Shown: positions 24,907 through 33,670, counted from the stretch's first letter. The stretch: DNA of 64,000 nucleotides from Parapedobacter pyrenivorans (GCF_014636865.1 NZ_BMER01000006.1:124001-188000), one strand, 5' to 3'. The notes: a model not told the origin generated them from the letters alone. Made by a program: numbers and translations.

Positions 24907-24914
24907 TACCTTTG
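24907..24914 (+). promoter_or_regulatory. -7 promoter box for the NifU-domain gene
   Basis: TACCTTTG, an exact TAnnTTTG match, 16 bases before the ATG at 24931. Confidence 0.6.
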
Positions 24915-24930
24915 TAAAAATAATAAAGAA

Positions 24931-25485
24931 ATGGCAACGATAAACGTGTATACTGAATATACTCCTAACCCGGCGACCATGAAATTCCTGGTTAACAAGC
25001 TCTTGATCAACGGGAGTTTGGATTATCCCGACAGGGAGAAGGCTCAGGAATCCCCATTTGCGCGAGAATTATTTAAATTCAACTTTGTAAACGGTGTGTT
25101 TTTCGCGAGCAATTTCGTAACCATTACTAAAACCGAGGATGCAGAATGGGAAGACATCGAGGCCATCCTGAAAGACTTTGTTAAGGGCGCTGTTGAGTCA
25201 GAGTTGAAGGTCCAAGAGGTAACAAAGGATGAAGATGTAAATTTTGAAGGTTCTGAAACCGAAATCAAAATACAACAGATCTTGCATGACTATGTACGAC
25301 CGGCGGTTGAACAAGATGGTGGTGCAATTCACTACAAATCCTTTACGGAGGGTACGGTTGTTGTGGAACTGCGCGGATCATGCAGCGGATGCCCATCTTC
25401 TACTATTACCCTCAAAGCTGGCATAGAAGGGCTGCTCAAACGGATGGTACCAGAAGTACAGGAAGTAGTAGCCGAAGCAATGTAA
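24931..25485 (+). CDS. NfuA/Nfu1-type iron-sulfur cluster carrier
   Basis: 184 residues in two domains: an N-terminal Nfu_N-type domain (residues 1-88, starting 'YTEYTPNPATMKFLVNK') and a C-terminal NifU-like domain (about 108-180) with the cluster-binding C151-x-x-C154 in 'GSCSGCPSSTITLKAGIEGLL'. Such proteins receive and pass on 4Fe-4S clusters in the cytoplasm. The stop TAA shares its last base with the ATG of the next gene, a lipoprotein esterase, so they are coupled in translation despite unrelated functions. Confidence 0.93.
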   Translation: MATINVYTEYTPNPATMKFLVNKLLINGSLDYPDREKAQESPFARELFKFNFVNGVFFASNFVTITKTEDAEWEDIEAILKDFVKGAVESELKVQEVTKDEDVNFEGSETEIKIQQILHDYVRPAVEQDGGAIHYKSFTEGTVVVELRGSCSGCPSSTITLKAGIEGLLKRMVPEVQEVVAEAM

Positions 25486-26168
25486 TGAAGCAGTTTAGCT
25501 TATACCTCGCTATTGGATTTTTCTTGGCTGCCTCCTGTGGCAGCCCATCTAATCAAAAAGGGAAAGAAATTAACGCCGAAGCAAGCCAAGCAGACACCGT
25601 GTCTGTTAAAGAAAAAACGCAAAACATCCTTTTTTTTGGCAATAGCCTCACGGCCGGATACGGCCTCGAAAGTCAAGCGCTCGCTTTTCCCGGTCTTATC
25701 CAACAACGCATAGATTCGTTGGAACTGCCCTACCGTGTTATCAATGCGGGCCTTAGCGGAGAAACATCTGCCGCCGGAAATGAGCGCATCGAATGGTTGC
25801 TTAATGAGAAGATCGACATATTCGTCCTGGAATTGGGCGCAAATGATGGCCTTAGAGGCATACCCACCGAAGAAACTCAAAAAAACCTCCAAAGCATTAT
25901 TGACAAGGTAAAAAGCAAGTATCCAGACTGTAGGCTGGTGCTTACGGGTATGCTAGTACCGCCTAGCATGGGCAGTGACTATGGCAATGCATTCACGGCC
26001 ATTTTTCCAGCACTAGCAAAGGAAAACGACTTGGCTTATGTGCCTTTCCTCCTTGAAGGAGTCGCTGGCGAATCCGGATTAAATCAACGAGACGGCATCC
26101 ACCCAACCGAGAAGGGGCATGAAATCCTAGCTGAAAATGTATGGCAGGTGTTACAACCGCTTCTATAG
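25485..26168 (+). CDS. Lipid-anchored SGNH/GDSL arylesterase (TesA-like)
   Basis: 227 residues, beginning with a lipoprotein signal peptide (MKQFSLYLAIGFFLAASC) and Cys18. The SGNH hydrolase blocks follow: S54 in 'FFGNSLTAGYGL', Gly in 'VINAGLSGETSAAG', Asn in 'ELGANDGLRG' and the catalytic pair in 'DGIHPTEKGHEILA'. It is an exported, membrane-anchored esterase/lysophospholipase of broad specificity. It overlaps the NifU-domain gene by one base. The gap after it holds a promoter for the transketolase genes. Confidence 0.93.
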   Translation: MKQFSLYLAIGFFLAASCGSPSNQKGKEINAEASQADTVSVKEKTQNILFFGNSLTAGYGLESQALAFPGLIQQRIDSLELPYRVINAGLSGETSAAGNERIEWLLNEKIDIFVLELGANDGLRGIPTEETQKNLQSIIDKVKSKYPDCRLVLTGMLVPPSMGSDYGNAFTAIFPALAKENDLAYVPFLLEGVAGESGLNQRDGIHPTEKGHEILAENVWQVLQPLL

Positions 26169-26255
26169 CTTGTCGCGTCAGCTATCGATGATCAGTTGCC
26201 GGACAAATTAAACGTAAAGCCAATTGTAGCTCCTTTAATATTCATAATTAATCCT

Positions 26256-26263
26256 TAACTTTA
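26256..26263 (+). promoter_or_regulatory. Probable -7 box for the transketolase operon
   Basis: TAACTTTA, one mismatch from TAnnTTTG, 29 bases before the ATG at 26293, with a TTTA near 26234 as a weak -33 candidate. Confidence 0.35.
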
Positions 26264-26292
26264 GCACCAAAATCGATAACAATCACATAATA

Positions 26293-27138
26293 ATGAGCGA
26301 AGATATTACCAAATTAGAAAACGTTGCATCACAGGTGAGACGGGACATCGTACGGATGGTCCATGCCTGCCAATCGGGTCACCCCGGAGGATCTTTGGGC
26401 TGTACTGAATTTTTCGTTGCACTATATTTCAGTGCTATGGAGCGAAAAGCCGGATTCGATATGGATGGAATTGGGGAAGATATTTTCTTTTTATCCAATG
26501 GACACATTTCTCCGGTATTTTATAGTACCCTTGCCCGGGCGGGTTACTTCGACGTCAGCGAATTGGCTACCTTCCGCAAAATCAATTCACGCCTACAGGG
26601 CCATCCCACGACTCATGAGGGGCTTCCCGGCATACGTATAGCATCGGGGTCATTAGGACAGGGCCCTTCCGTAGCGATTGGCGCAGCCCGTGCCAAAAAG
26701 CTCAACAACGATGATCACTTGGTCTATGTGTTGATGGGCGATGGCGAACAGCAGGAAGGTCAGATTTGGGAGGCAGCCATGTATGCCCCAGCCAATAAGA
26801 TAGATAACCTTATTGCTACCATTGACTACAACGGGCAACAAATCGACGGTTCTACGGAGCAAGTCTTGTCGCTTGGCAATCTCGGGGCAAAATGGGAGGC
26901 TTTTGGTTGGGATGTCATGGAGATGAACGGCAATATTATGAGTGACGTATTAGCAGGACTGGCCGAAGCAAAGTCGCGGACGGGCAAAGGCAAACCCGTC
27001 ATGATACTCATGAAAACAGAAATGGGAAATGGTGTGGATTTCATGATGGGATCGCACAAGTGGCACGGCGTGGCGCCCAACGATGAACAATTGGCAGCCG
27101 CACTTGCCCAATTGGAGGAAACGTTGGGAGATTACTAG
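26293..27138 (+). CDS. Transketolase, N-terminal (thiamine diphosphate) subunit
   Basis: 281 residues corresponding to the first third of transketolase. Conserved parts are 'ACQSGHPGGSLGCTEFFVALYF', 'LSNGHISPVFYSTLARAGYF', 'SGSLGQGPSVAIGAARAKKL' and the thiamine diphosphate/metal motif 'VLMGDGEQQEGQIWEA' (GDG...N-type site). In this arrangement the enzyme is an alpha/beta complex that moves two-carbon units in the pentose phosphate pathway. The C-terminal subunit starts 71 bases downstream. Confidence 0.95.
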   Translation: MSEDITKLENVASQVRRDIVRMVHACQSGHPGGSLGCTEFFVALYFSAMERKAGFDMDGIGEDIFFLSNGHISPVFYSTLARAGYFDVSELATFRKINSRLQGHPTTHEGLPGIRIASGSLGQGPSVAIGAARAKKLNNDDHLVYVLMGDGEQQEGQIWEAAMYAPANKIDNLIATIDYNGQQIDGSTEQVLSLGNLGAKWEAFGWDVMEMNGNIMSDVLAGLAEAKSRTGKGKPVMILMKTEMGNGVDFMMGSHKWHGVAPNDEQLAAALAQLEETLGDY

Positions 27139-27209
27139 TGAATTTGCGCAAGCAATGTGAAAGGAAACAAAGCTGACAGTTAATTGCTGACGGCTGATAG
27201 CTAAGAGAA

Positions 27210-28163
27210 ATGAAAAAATACACCTATACAGATAAAAAAGACACCCGTTCGGGCTTTGGAGCCGGCCTATTGGAAGTAGGTCGGAAGAACGAAAATGTAG
27301 TAGCGCTTTGTGCTGATTTAATCGGTTCCCTCAAGATGAACGACTTCATCAAGGAATTTCCCGAACGCTTTTTCCAGGTGGGTATTGCGGAAGCAAACAT
27401 GATGGGGATTGCTGCTGGGCTTACCATCGGCGGAAAAATCCCTTATACTGGCACTTTTGCCAACTTCTCAACGGGCCGGGTTTATGACCAGATACGCCAG
27501 TCTATCGCGTATTCGGATAAGAACGTCAAAATTTGTGCCTCACATGCTGGTCTCACCTTAGGTGAAGACGGCGCTACTCACCAAATCCTGGAAGATATCG
27601 GGTTGATGAAAATGCTGCCGGGGATGACAGTCATCAATCCCTGCGACTATAACCAAACCAAGGCCGCTACCATTGCGATTGCAGAACATCACGGTCCGGT
27701 ATACCTGCGCTTCGGCCGTCCGGTAGTCCCTATATTTACGGATTCGGATCAAAAGTTCGAAATTGGCAAGGCTTGGATGGTCAACGAGGGCAAGGATGTA
27801 AGTATCTTCGCTACCGGCCATTTGGTTTGGGAGGCTATCCAGGCTGGTGAACAATTGGCCGAACTGGGAATCGATGCGGAAATCATCAATATTCACACGA
27901 TTAAACCCTTGGATGAAGAAGCGGTCTTGAAATCAGTAGCAAAAACAGGTTGCGTGGTTACCGCGGAAGAGCACAACAGGCTTGGTGGCCTTGGCGACAG
28001 TATTGCGCAGGTATTGGCCAAAAACAATCCGACGCCCCAAGAATATGTCGCGGTGAATGATAGTTTTGGTGAAAGTGGAACACCGGCTCAATTGATGGAA
28101 AAATATGGCCTGAACGCAGCTAATATCGTCGCGGCCGTCCAGCGCGTGATCAAACGGAAGTAA
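27210..28163 (+). CDS. Transketolase, C-terminal subunit
   Basis: 317 residues covering the pyrimidine-binding and C-terminal domains of transketolase. The catalytic Glu is in 'FQVGIAEANMMGIAAGL', followed by 'CASHAGLTLGEDGATHQ', 'VINPCDYNQTKAATI' and 'VTAEEHNRLGGLGDSIAQVL'. It pairs with the protein encoded at 26293 to form the complete enzyme. The split form is frequent in Bacteroidota and many Gram-positive bacteria and is not a frameshift: each half has its own start and stop, separated by 71 bases. The next gene is an ECF sigma factor, starting 26 bases after the stop. Confidence 0.95.
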   Translation: MKKYTYTDKKDTRSGFGAGLLEVGRKNENVVALCADLIGSLKMNDFIKEFPERFFQVGIAEANMMGIAAGLTIGGKIPYTGTFANFSTGRVYDQIRQSIAYSDKNVKICASHAGLTLGEDGATHQILEDIGLMKMLPGMTVINPCDYNQTKAATIAIAEHHGPVYLRFGRPVVPIFTDSDQKFEIGKAWMVNEGKDVSIFATGHLVWEAIQAGEQLAELGIDAEIINIHTIKPLDEEAVLKSVAKTGCVVTAEEHNRLGGLGDSIAQVLAKNNPTPQEYVAVNDSFGESGTPAQLMEKYGLNAANIVAAVQRVIKRK

Positions 28164-28189
28164 GGGGTGGACAACGAACCGCGCGCCAT

Positions 28190-28735
28190 ATGGAAGATGC
28201 CCAGATACTAGCAAAATTTGCAGATAAACGTACGCGGGAAGAAGCGTTTGGCGTATTGCTAAAGAAGTATCAGCAGAAAATATATTGGCATGTGCGGCGC
28301 TTGGTCATCGACCACGATGATGCCGATGACCTCGTTCAAGAGGTATTTATAAAAGTATGGAAAAACCTGGAGAACTTCAGGGAGGACGCTCAATTGTATA
28401 CGTGGCTATACCGCATAGCCACGAACGAATGCATCACTTTTCTAAACAAAAAAAAACAGCGGCAGCATGTGTCATTGGATGACGATAGCGCGGCTTATTT
28501 AGCAGATTCATTGACAGACACGGCGTATTTCAACGGTAGCCAAGCGCAATTAAAATTACAACAAGCGCTGCTCACCCTTCCTGAAAAACAACGCATGGTG
28601 TTTAATATGAAATATTTTGATGATTTAAAGTACGAGGAAATATCAGCTATCGTAGGAACAAGCGTCGGCGCATTGAAAGCATCCTACCATTTAGCGGTAA
28701 AGAAAATAGCGCACTTTTTTGAGGCAAGCGATTAA
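28190..28735 (+). CDS. ECF-type RNA polymerase sigma factor
   Basis: 181 residues. Region 2 is 'DHDDADDLVQEVFIKVWKNLENFREDAQLYTWLYRIATNECITFLNKKK', read here in two overlapping parts: 'DDLVQEVFIKVWKNL' and 'LYTWLYRIATNECITFL'. Region 4 is 'LPEKQRMVFNMKYFDDLKYEE' and 'SVGALKASYHLAVKKI'. It starts close behind transketolase and is followed, after 33 bases, by a membrane protein with four short repeats and by a secreted helical protein. In this lineage these downstream proteins often act as the sigma factor's regulator or effectors; that is inference. No zinc anti-sigma motif is seen. Confidence 0.93.
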   Translation: MEDAQILAKFADKRTREEAFGVLLKKYQQKIYWHVRRLVIDHDDADDLVQEVFIKVWKNLENFREDAQLYTWLYRIATNECITFLNKKKQRQHVSLDDDSAAYLADSLTDTAYFNGSQAQLKLQQALLTLPEKQRMVFNMKYFDDLKYEEISAIVGTSVGALKASYHLAVKKIAHFFEASD

Positions 28736-28768
28736 ACCTTCACGTAACAAAAACATCTAAGGAATACC

Positions 28769-29473
28769 ATGAAGGAAAAAGATACGTACCACCATGTCGA
28801 TGCACCGGACAAGCTGCCCGACGCCTTACGTGCGAATCCGTATACCGTTCCGGAGGGTTACTTTGACGACCTGTATAATCGTACGCTCCAGCAATGTCGT
28901 CACATGGAAGAAACACCAACGACTTTTGCGGTGCCGTCTGGTTATTTCCAGCAGCTGGAAGACGGCATAATGGCGAAAATTGCCGAAGAGAAACTAAGGA
29001 ATATCGTGGGCGAGGCTGGCTTTTCGGTTCCCGAAGGCTACTTTAGCAGCCTTGAAGAGCAATCGCTGGCTAATGTAAAAATCAGGAAAAACGCAGTTGA
29101 ACCGGGTTTTGCCGTTCCCGAACATTACTTCGACACGTTGCAAAACCGAATTACCGATCGGACATCTCGACGTGAAGCTACCCTTGTGCGCAAAATAAGC
29201 CGACCTACGAAATGGGTGGGGTATGCGGCCGCCGCCTGTATTGCCATGGTGATGGGTATTACAGGTATTTTCAGATTAGTTGATGACGGTGCCGAAACCT
29301 CAAGTCCATTAGCTTCGGTATCGGACCAGGAAATACTCAATTACCTGGAGCTTTATGGAACTGCGAATGATATGATCTATATTTCGGAACATCTTGATGA
29401 TTTCGATGAGCCCAACATTAGTGAGGGGATAAGTGAGGTGGATCTTGAAGCTTACCTTAATCATACGCTGTAA
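28769..29473 (+). CDS. Membrane protein with four VPxxYF repeats, sigma-factor partner
   Basis: 234 residues. Four short modules with the pattern [YF]x-V-P-x-x-Y-F-x-x-L occur at about residues 25-36, 53-64, 85-96 and 114-125 ('VPEGYFDDL', 'VPSGYFQQL', 'VPEGYFSSL', 'VPEHYFDTL'), each followed by a helical segment. A single membrane helix lies at about 148-168 ('WVGYAAAACIAMVMGITGIF'), and an acidic C-terminus of about 65 residues follows on the far side. The topology (repeats inside, C-terminus in the periplasm) resembles an anti-sigma factor. It is directly behind the sigma factor gene, and its stop is followed at once by the start of the next gene. Confidence 0.85.
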   Translation: MKEKDTYHHVDAPDKLPDALRANPYTVPEGYFDDLYNRTLQQCRHMEETPTTFAVPSGYFQQLEDGIMAKIAEEKLRNIVGEAGFSVPEGYFSSLEEQSLANVKIRKNAVEPGFAVPEHYFDTLQNRITDRTSRREATLVRKISRPTKWVGYAAAACIAMVMGITGIFRLVDDGAETSSPLASVSDQEILNYLELYGTANDMIYISEHLDDFDEPNISEGISEVDLEAYLNHTL

Positions 29474-29474
29474 A

Positions 29475-29951
29475 ATGACCGTCGTGAAACCATTCAATCT
29501 CTTCATAGCTATACTCCTGTTTTCCACGGCCTTCTCGAAGGCACAGGAGAGCAGAGCCCAGCGTTTTGAACGGATTGAGGCGGAGAAAAGTGCATTTATC
29601 ACCAATGAATTGAATCTGACGCCCGCTGAGGCCCAAAAATTCTTTCCGATATACAACCAGTATCAGAAGGAGATATGGAAGCTCAAGCAAGAACGACATG
29701 GGGATACCAGGCTGAAGGGGCAGTCTGACCTAAGAAGTCAAAAAATCCCCGGCAATAGCCTTAACCCTACCAATCGTGACGTCCTTGCCTTCGATGCAAA
29801 GGAATTGGAGGTGAAGAAAATTTACCGTAAGCGTTTTGCCGATATCGTTGGGCAAGCACGGGCTTCGAGATTTTTTGAAGCCGAAGAAGAGTTCCGTAAT
29901 TACCTGCTTCGCGAACTACAACACCGCAGACGCGACAAAGACAACCCATAA
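29475..29951 (+). CDS. Secreted helical protein, Spy/CpxP- or LTXXQ-like
   Basis: 158 residues from the ATG at 29475, just one base after the preceding stop, so translation is coupled. It has a signal peptide (MTVVKPFNLFIAILLFSTAFSKAQ). The mature part is helical with 'LNLTPAEAQKFFPIYNQYQKEIWKL', the pattern of periplasmic Spy/CpxP-type or heavy-metal-sensor-like proteins, and a basic C-terminus ('RELQHRRRDKD'). Function unknown; it would sit in the periplasm and could sense or buffer envelope stress for the sigma factor encoded two genes upstream, a role deduced from order alone. The aminotransferase follows after 15 bases. Confidence 0.8.
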   Translation: MTVVKPFNLFIAILLFSTAFSKAQESRAQRFERIEAEKSAFITNELNLTPAEAQKFFPIYNQYQKEIWKLKQERHGDTRLKGQSDLRSQKIPGNSLNPTNRDVLAFDAKELEVKKIYRKRFADIVGQARASRFFEAEEEFRNYLLRELQHRRRDKDNP

Positions 29952-29966
29952 ATCCCGTAACTTAGC

Positions 29967-31154
29967 ATGCTTAGCAACAGGCAGCTTTTTTTACTGAATA
30001 CCGCCCAAACATCCCACACACCGCGCCTCATAGAAATTGACCGAGCGGAGGGCGTTTATCTGTATGGACCCAACGGCGAAAAATATATCGACTTGGTTTC
30101 CGGCTTTGCGGTGAGTAACATTGGTCATCGGCACCCGCGCGTGCTCCAAGCCATAGCTAACCAACTTGATAAATTCCTGCACGTGACCGTGTATGGCGAA
30201 TTTATACAAGCACCCCAGGTAGCACTGGCAACCAAGCTGCTTGCTGTACTTCCAGAACGGTACGATACCGTCTATTTTACCAATTCGGGCACCGAAGCTA
30301 CCGAGGGCGCCATGAAAATTGCCAAGAAGTTTACGCAAAGACGAGAAATCATCGCCGCGGAAAAAGCCTACCACGGGAGTACCCAAGGAGCTTTGAGCCT
30401 TATCGGAAACCCAGCATATCATACAGCCTACGCACCGCTCCTACCCGAAATCAACTTCATCCGCTATAACCATATCGATGATCTGGATAAGATTACGACA
30501 GCTACTGCGGCAGTCATTCTGGAAGCGGTACAAGGCGAAGCAGGTATTCGCATACCCGATGTAAACTACATGCAGGCCGTCCGCAAACGTTGTGATGAAA
30601 TGGGTGCGCTACTCATCCTTGACGAAATACAAACCGGTTTCGGACGCACGGGTAAGCTGTTCGCCTTCCAACACTATGGTATCCAACCCGATATCCTGCT
30701 GCTGGCAAAAGGAATGGGTGGAGGTATGCCAATAGGCGCGTTCGTTGCCAACAAAGCAATCATGGATGTCATAAAGGAAAACCCCATGTTGGGGCATATT
30801 ACCACCTTCGGTGGCCATCCGGTAAGTTGTGCGGCTGCACTGGCGTCGCTCCATGTCATACTGGACGAGCACTTGGTTGAAGGAGTGGAAAGAAAGGCTC
30901 AATTGTTCCGTCAATACCTCCAACACCCCCAAATCAACGAGATACGTGGCATCGGATTGATGCTATGCCTGCAATTGGACACCTTTGATCAGGTAGAATG
31001 CATCAGCAGAAAATGTGCGGAAAACGGGGTAATTATTGACTGGTTCCTACACTGTGAAACTGCCTTACGCATCGCACCGCCACTTACCATAAGTGAAGCA
31101 GAAATAGCGACCGCATGCAACGTGATTCTGGAAGCGATAGCACAGCAGCGTTAA
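29967..31154 (+). CDS. Class III pyridoxal-phosphate aminotransferase
   Basis: 395 residues of the acetylornithine/ornithine aminotransferase group: 'GVYLYGPNGEKYIDLVSGFAV', 'NSGTEATEGAMKIAKKF', 'YHGSTQGALSL', the Asp in 'LLILDEIQTGFGRTGK', and the PLP-binding Lys in 'ILLLAKGMGGGMPIGAF' (about residue 250). It transfers amino groups between an omega-amino donor and a 2-oxo acid in the cytoplasm; acetylornithine, GABA or another substrate cannot be told from sequence alone. It follows the sigma-factor genes on the same strand by 15 bases, but the relation may be just transcriptional. Confidence 0.93.
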   Translation: MLSNRQLFLLNTAQTSHTPRLIEIDRAEGVYLYGPNGEKYIDLVSGFAVSNIGHRHPRVLQAIANQLDKFLHVTVYGEFIQAPQVALATKLLAVLPERYDTVYFTNSGTEATEGAMKIAKKFTQRREIIAAEKAYHGSTQGALSLIGNPAYHTAYAPLLPEINFIRYNHIDDLDKITTATAAVILEAVQGEAGIRIPDVNYMQAVRKRCDEMGALLILDEIQTGFGRTGKLFAFQHYGIQPDILLLAKGMGGGMPIGAFVANKAIMDVIKENPMLGHITTFGGHPVSCAAALASLHVILDEHLVEGVERKAQLFRQYLQHPQINEIRGIGLMLCLQLDTFDQVECISRKCAENGVIIDWFLHCETALRIAPPLTISEAEIATACNVILEAIAQQR

Positions 31155-31317
31155 ATCGTGTCGCCCGTATCGACGATTAACATTCTTTTTCGGAAATAGA
31201 TTTTTTTTATATAGCGTGCAACACACGCCTTTTCCACTGCGTCTATTGATTAGTGAATCGGAGGAAATGGTGGAACGGCAGGTTGTACGATTTTGGGACC
31301 ATAAATAACATAGTTAG

Positions 31318-31854
31318 TTGGAAGCCTCATTTAGTGACAAGCATTATGAATTGGTAGTGGCCTGCAAACGCGGTGACCGCCAGTCCCAATTCAAATTGTA
31401 TAATCTATATGCCAAAGCGATGTACAATACGGCGCTGCGTATCGTCCAAGATGAAGCTGAGGCTGCCGATGTACTTCAAGAAGCGTTTATCGACGCATTC
31501 ACACGACTAGATAGCTTCCGGCAAGAAAGCACCTTTGGGCTTTGGATGAAGCAGATTGTAGTAAATAAGTCCATATCTGCCCTACGCAAACGCAAATTGG
31601 AATTGCAACCTTTGGAAGCGGGCGATGAAGTGCCCAACGAGGAACCGGAAGATAATGGGGTGGAACTGCAGGTAGCAGCCGTCAAGCACGCTATCGATAA
31701 ATTGCCTGATGGTTATCGATTAGTACTTACATTATACTTACTGGAGGGGTATGATCATGAAGAAATTGCACACATTCTACGGATTAGCGAAGCGACTTCC
31801 CGTAGTCAGTTTCTCCGCGGGCGGCGAAAATTACTGAACTACTTAGCAAATTGA
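31318..31854 (+). CDS. ECF-type RNA polymerase sigma factor
   Basis: 178 residues from a TTG at 31318 (reading [M]EASFSDKHYELV); no ATG precedes the conserved part. Region 2 is 'LVVACKRGDRQSQFKLYNLYA' through 'ADVLQEAFIDAFTRLDSF' and 'FGLWMKQIVVNKSISALRKR', and region 4 is 'LPDGYRLVLTLYLLEGYDHEEIAHIL' and 'EATSRSQFLRGRRKL', here given in parts. It is followed by a membrane protein of unknown type (22-base gap) and by a secreted beta-strand-repeat protein, so it probably controls envelope genes. The signal and anti-sigma partner are not identified by sequence. Confidence 0.9.
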   Translation: MEASFSDKHYELVVACKRGDRQSQFKLYNLYAKAMYNTALRIVQDEAEAADVLQEAFIDAFTRLDSFRQESTFGLWMKQIVVNKSISALRKRKLELQPLEAGDEVPNEEPEDNGVELQVAAVKHAIDKLPDGYRLVLTLYLLEGYDHEEIAHILRISEATSRSQFLRGRRKLLNYLAN

Positions 31855-31876
31855 ATGATAAAATATAGGAGGCGAT

Positions 31877-32437
31877 ATGAAAAAGGATTTGAAAGCATTC
31901 ATTAGTGAAAACCGGGCGGCATTCGATCCGGCAAATCCGCCACCGGGGCTATGGCAACGGATCGCTGATGAGTTGGATAATCGCGAACAGTCGCGCGACG
32001 AAAAAGCCGGCATACGGAAAATATGGCTCACTCACATATTGAAGGTCGCTGCCATTACATTTTTGATCGGCACCGCAGGTATTTTGGTGTATTTCCACGG
32101 GAAGAGAGATGCTTACATTGATTACAGCAGGATAAATCCTGACTTGGCCGCGGAACAGCAGGTGTATGCTCAACTAGTAACACAAAAAAAGGACTCCATT
32201 GCTTTCATTGCAACTTCGAACCCCGCACTATATGGGGAGTTTTCGAAAGTACTCGGTCAAATGGAGACCAATTACGAAATGCTGAAACAGGAGTTTGCCA
32301 AAAGCCCAAATAAAGAACTGACGCTAGGAGCCATGATCCGCAATCTACAAGCACAGATTGACGTCCTCAGTCAGCAAATGGATGTATTGAACTATATTAA
32401 TGGAACAAAAAGCCAAACCAAAGATGAACAGATTTAA
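31877..32437 (+). CDS. Single-pass membrane protein, probable anti-sigma or envelope protein
   Basis: 186 residues. The N-terminal cytosolic part has 'FISENRAAFDPANPPPGLWQRI', a pattern found in Bacteroidota anti-sigma-like proteins. One membrane helix spans about residues 54-72 ('ILKVAAITFLIGTAGILVYF'), and a periplasmic helical part follows, ending 'MIRNLQAQIDVLSQQMDVLNYI', which could be a coiled coil. It lies behind an ECF sigma factor and in front of a beta-strand-repeat protein, with which it overlaps by 14 bases. Anti-sigma function is inferred from order and topology. Confidence 0.8.
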   Translation: MKKDLKAFISENRAAFDPANPPPGLWQRIADELDNREQSRDEKAGIRKIWLTHILKVAAITFLIGTAGILVYFHGKRDAYIDYSRINPDLAAEQQVYAQLVTQKKDSIAFIATSNPALYGEFSKVLGQMETNYEMLKQEFAKSPNKELTLGAMIRNLQAQIDVLSQQMDVLNYINGTKSQTKDEQI

Positions 32438-33656
32438 CAGCTATATCGCCTTGACAATGGCTCCGTTGCTCTTAGCGACGGCCCTGTCCGCACAGTCAAC
32501 ACGGCAGCGGCTGCATAAACAGGAGAAGGCAACCATCCAAAGCATTGGCCAGCTGGCCACCGAACTGAGCATTGACGTGGCCGCTGCCGTGAGCCAAATC
32601 GATTTTGAAACACGCACACTGGACACAGAAAACCTCATTGCGCTCTCGATAGAACAACATTTATCTCCCATCATCCATCAAACCGGAGCCATCGCGCAAG
32701 AGATCGGTCAATTGAACTGGGAACAATCTTGGGAATCGGATATGAATCATATTCTCGGCTTCCAAAAAGAAAAAATAATCGAGAAAATCTATCCGGTAAC
32801 CAATCGACAAACAATTAGCATCGATAACCAATATGGCAAGATCGCCATCCATAATTGGGCACGTAATGAAGTGAAAGTGACTGTTAAAGTACGTACCGCG
32901 GAAAACTCAGAACGGCAAGCTCAAGAGGCGTTGGACCGCGTACGCATTGACCAATCCAAGTCTGAAGATAATATTTCTTTTAAGACACACATCGATTCTG
33001 GCAACTCAAATTGGTGGTCGTTATTAACCAGCGGCGCAGCCGATCGTGCATTACGGATAGACTATGATGTTTATTTGCCGAAAGGGAATGATTTAGCACT
33101 AGCGAACCGCTATGGTGCCATCGAATTGGCTGATCGGGAAGGCAATGTCGCATTATCGGTGAGTTATGGAAGCTTACGCGTCGGCCATTTAAACGGGCAG
33201 GACAACTCGCTACTCATTACCTATTCCAAAGCTGAGCTGGAGTACCTCAATGAAGGCGATATCGCCGTCCGTTACGGCGGGTTTACATTATCCGAGGCGG
33301 AAAAACTCACCTTGTCACTAAGCTATACGAGCGGAAGTGAAATCGGAAAAGTAAACCGTGAAGCAGATATCAGCCTGCGATATAGCGGTGGATTCAAAAT
33401 GGGGCTCGGACCGGATATACAGAAGGCCAACGTGGCGGCCTCTTACTCCAATGTGAGTATCGAACCTGTAACAGAAGCAGCATTTAATTTCAACGTGGCA
33501 ATCAGCTATGGCGGGTTTGACTACGACCGCGACCGCATCAATATCAGCAGCAGCTCCGAAAACAATACATCGAAAAGCTATAGCGGTTATTGGAACAAGG
33601 CCACCGGCAATGCTGTCAGCGTCAGTTCACGATATGGAGCCGTAAGTCTAAAATAA
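32424..33656 (+). CDS. Secreted beta-strand-repeat protein (DUF4097-like)
   Basis: About 410 residues from the ATG at 32424 (MNRFNSYIALTMAPLLLATALSAQ), inside the end of the previous gene. After the signal peptide comes a helical part, then from about residue 130 a long series of short beta strands of the DUF4097 type: 'ISIDNQYGKIAIHNWARNEV', 'LALANRYGAIELADREGNV', 'LSVSYGSLRVGHLNGQDNS', 'IAVRYGGFTLSEAEKL' and 'VAASYSNVSIEP'. Such right-handed helix-like sheets are expected to be exported to the envelope. The function is unknown; the protein is a plausible effector of the sigma factor encoded two genes upstream. Confidence 0.85.
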   Translation: MNRFNSYIALTMAPLLLATALSAQSTRQRLHKQEKATIQSIGQLATELSIDVAAAVSQIDFETRTLDTENLIALSIEQHLSPIIHQTGAIAQEIGQLNWEQSWESDMNHILGFQKEKIIEKIYPVTNRQTISIDNQYGKIAIHNWARNEVKVTVKVRTAENSERQAQEALDRVRIDQSKSEDNISFKTHIDSGNSNWWSLLTSGAADRALRIDYDVYLPKGNDLALANRYGAIELADREGNVALSVSYGSLRVGHLNGQDNSLLITYSKAELEYLNEGDIAVRYGGFTLSEAEKLTLSLSYTSGSEIGKVNREADISLRYSGGFKMGLGPDIQKANVAASYSNVSIEPVTEAAFNFNVAISYGGFDYDRDRINISSSSENNTSKSYSGYWNKATGNAVSVSSRYGAVSLK

Positions 33657-33670
33657 AAAAAGGATAGGCT

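Noticed and set aside
26293-28163. Transketolase appears broken into two genes
   Set aside because: The split form is a normal arrangement in this and other phyla; each half has its own start, stop and complete domains.
31155-31230. Hairpin GCGTG-CAACA-CACGC near 31216-31230 as a terminator
   Set aside because: The stem is only five bases and the following T-run is short; not strong enough to call.
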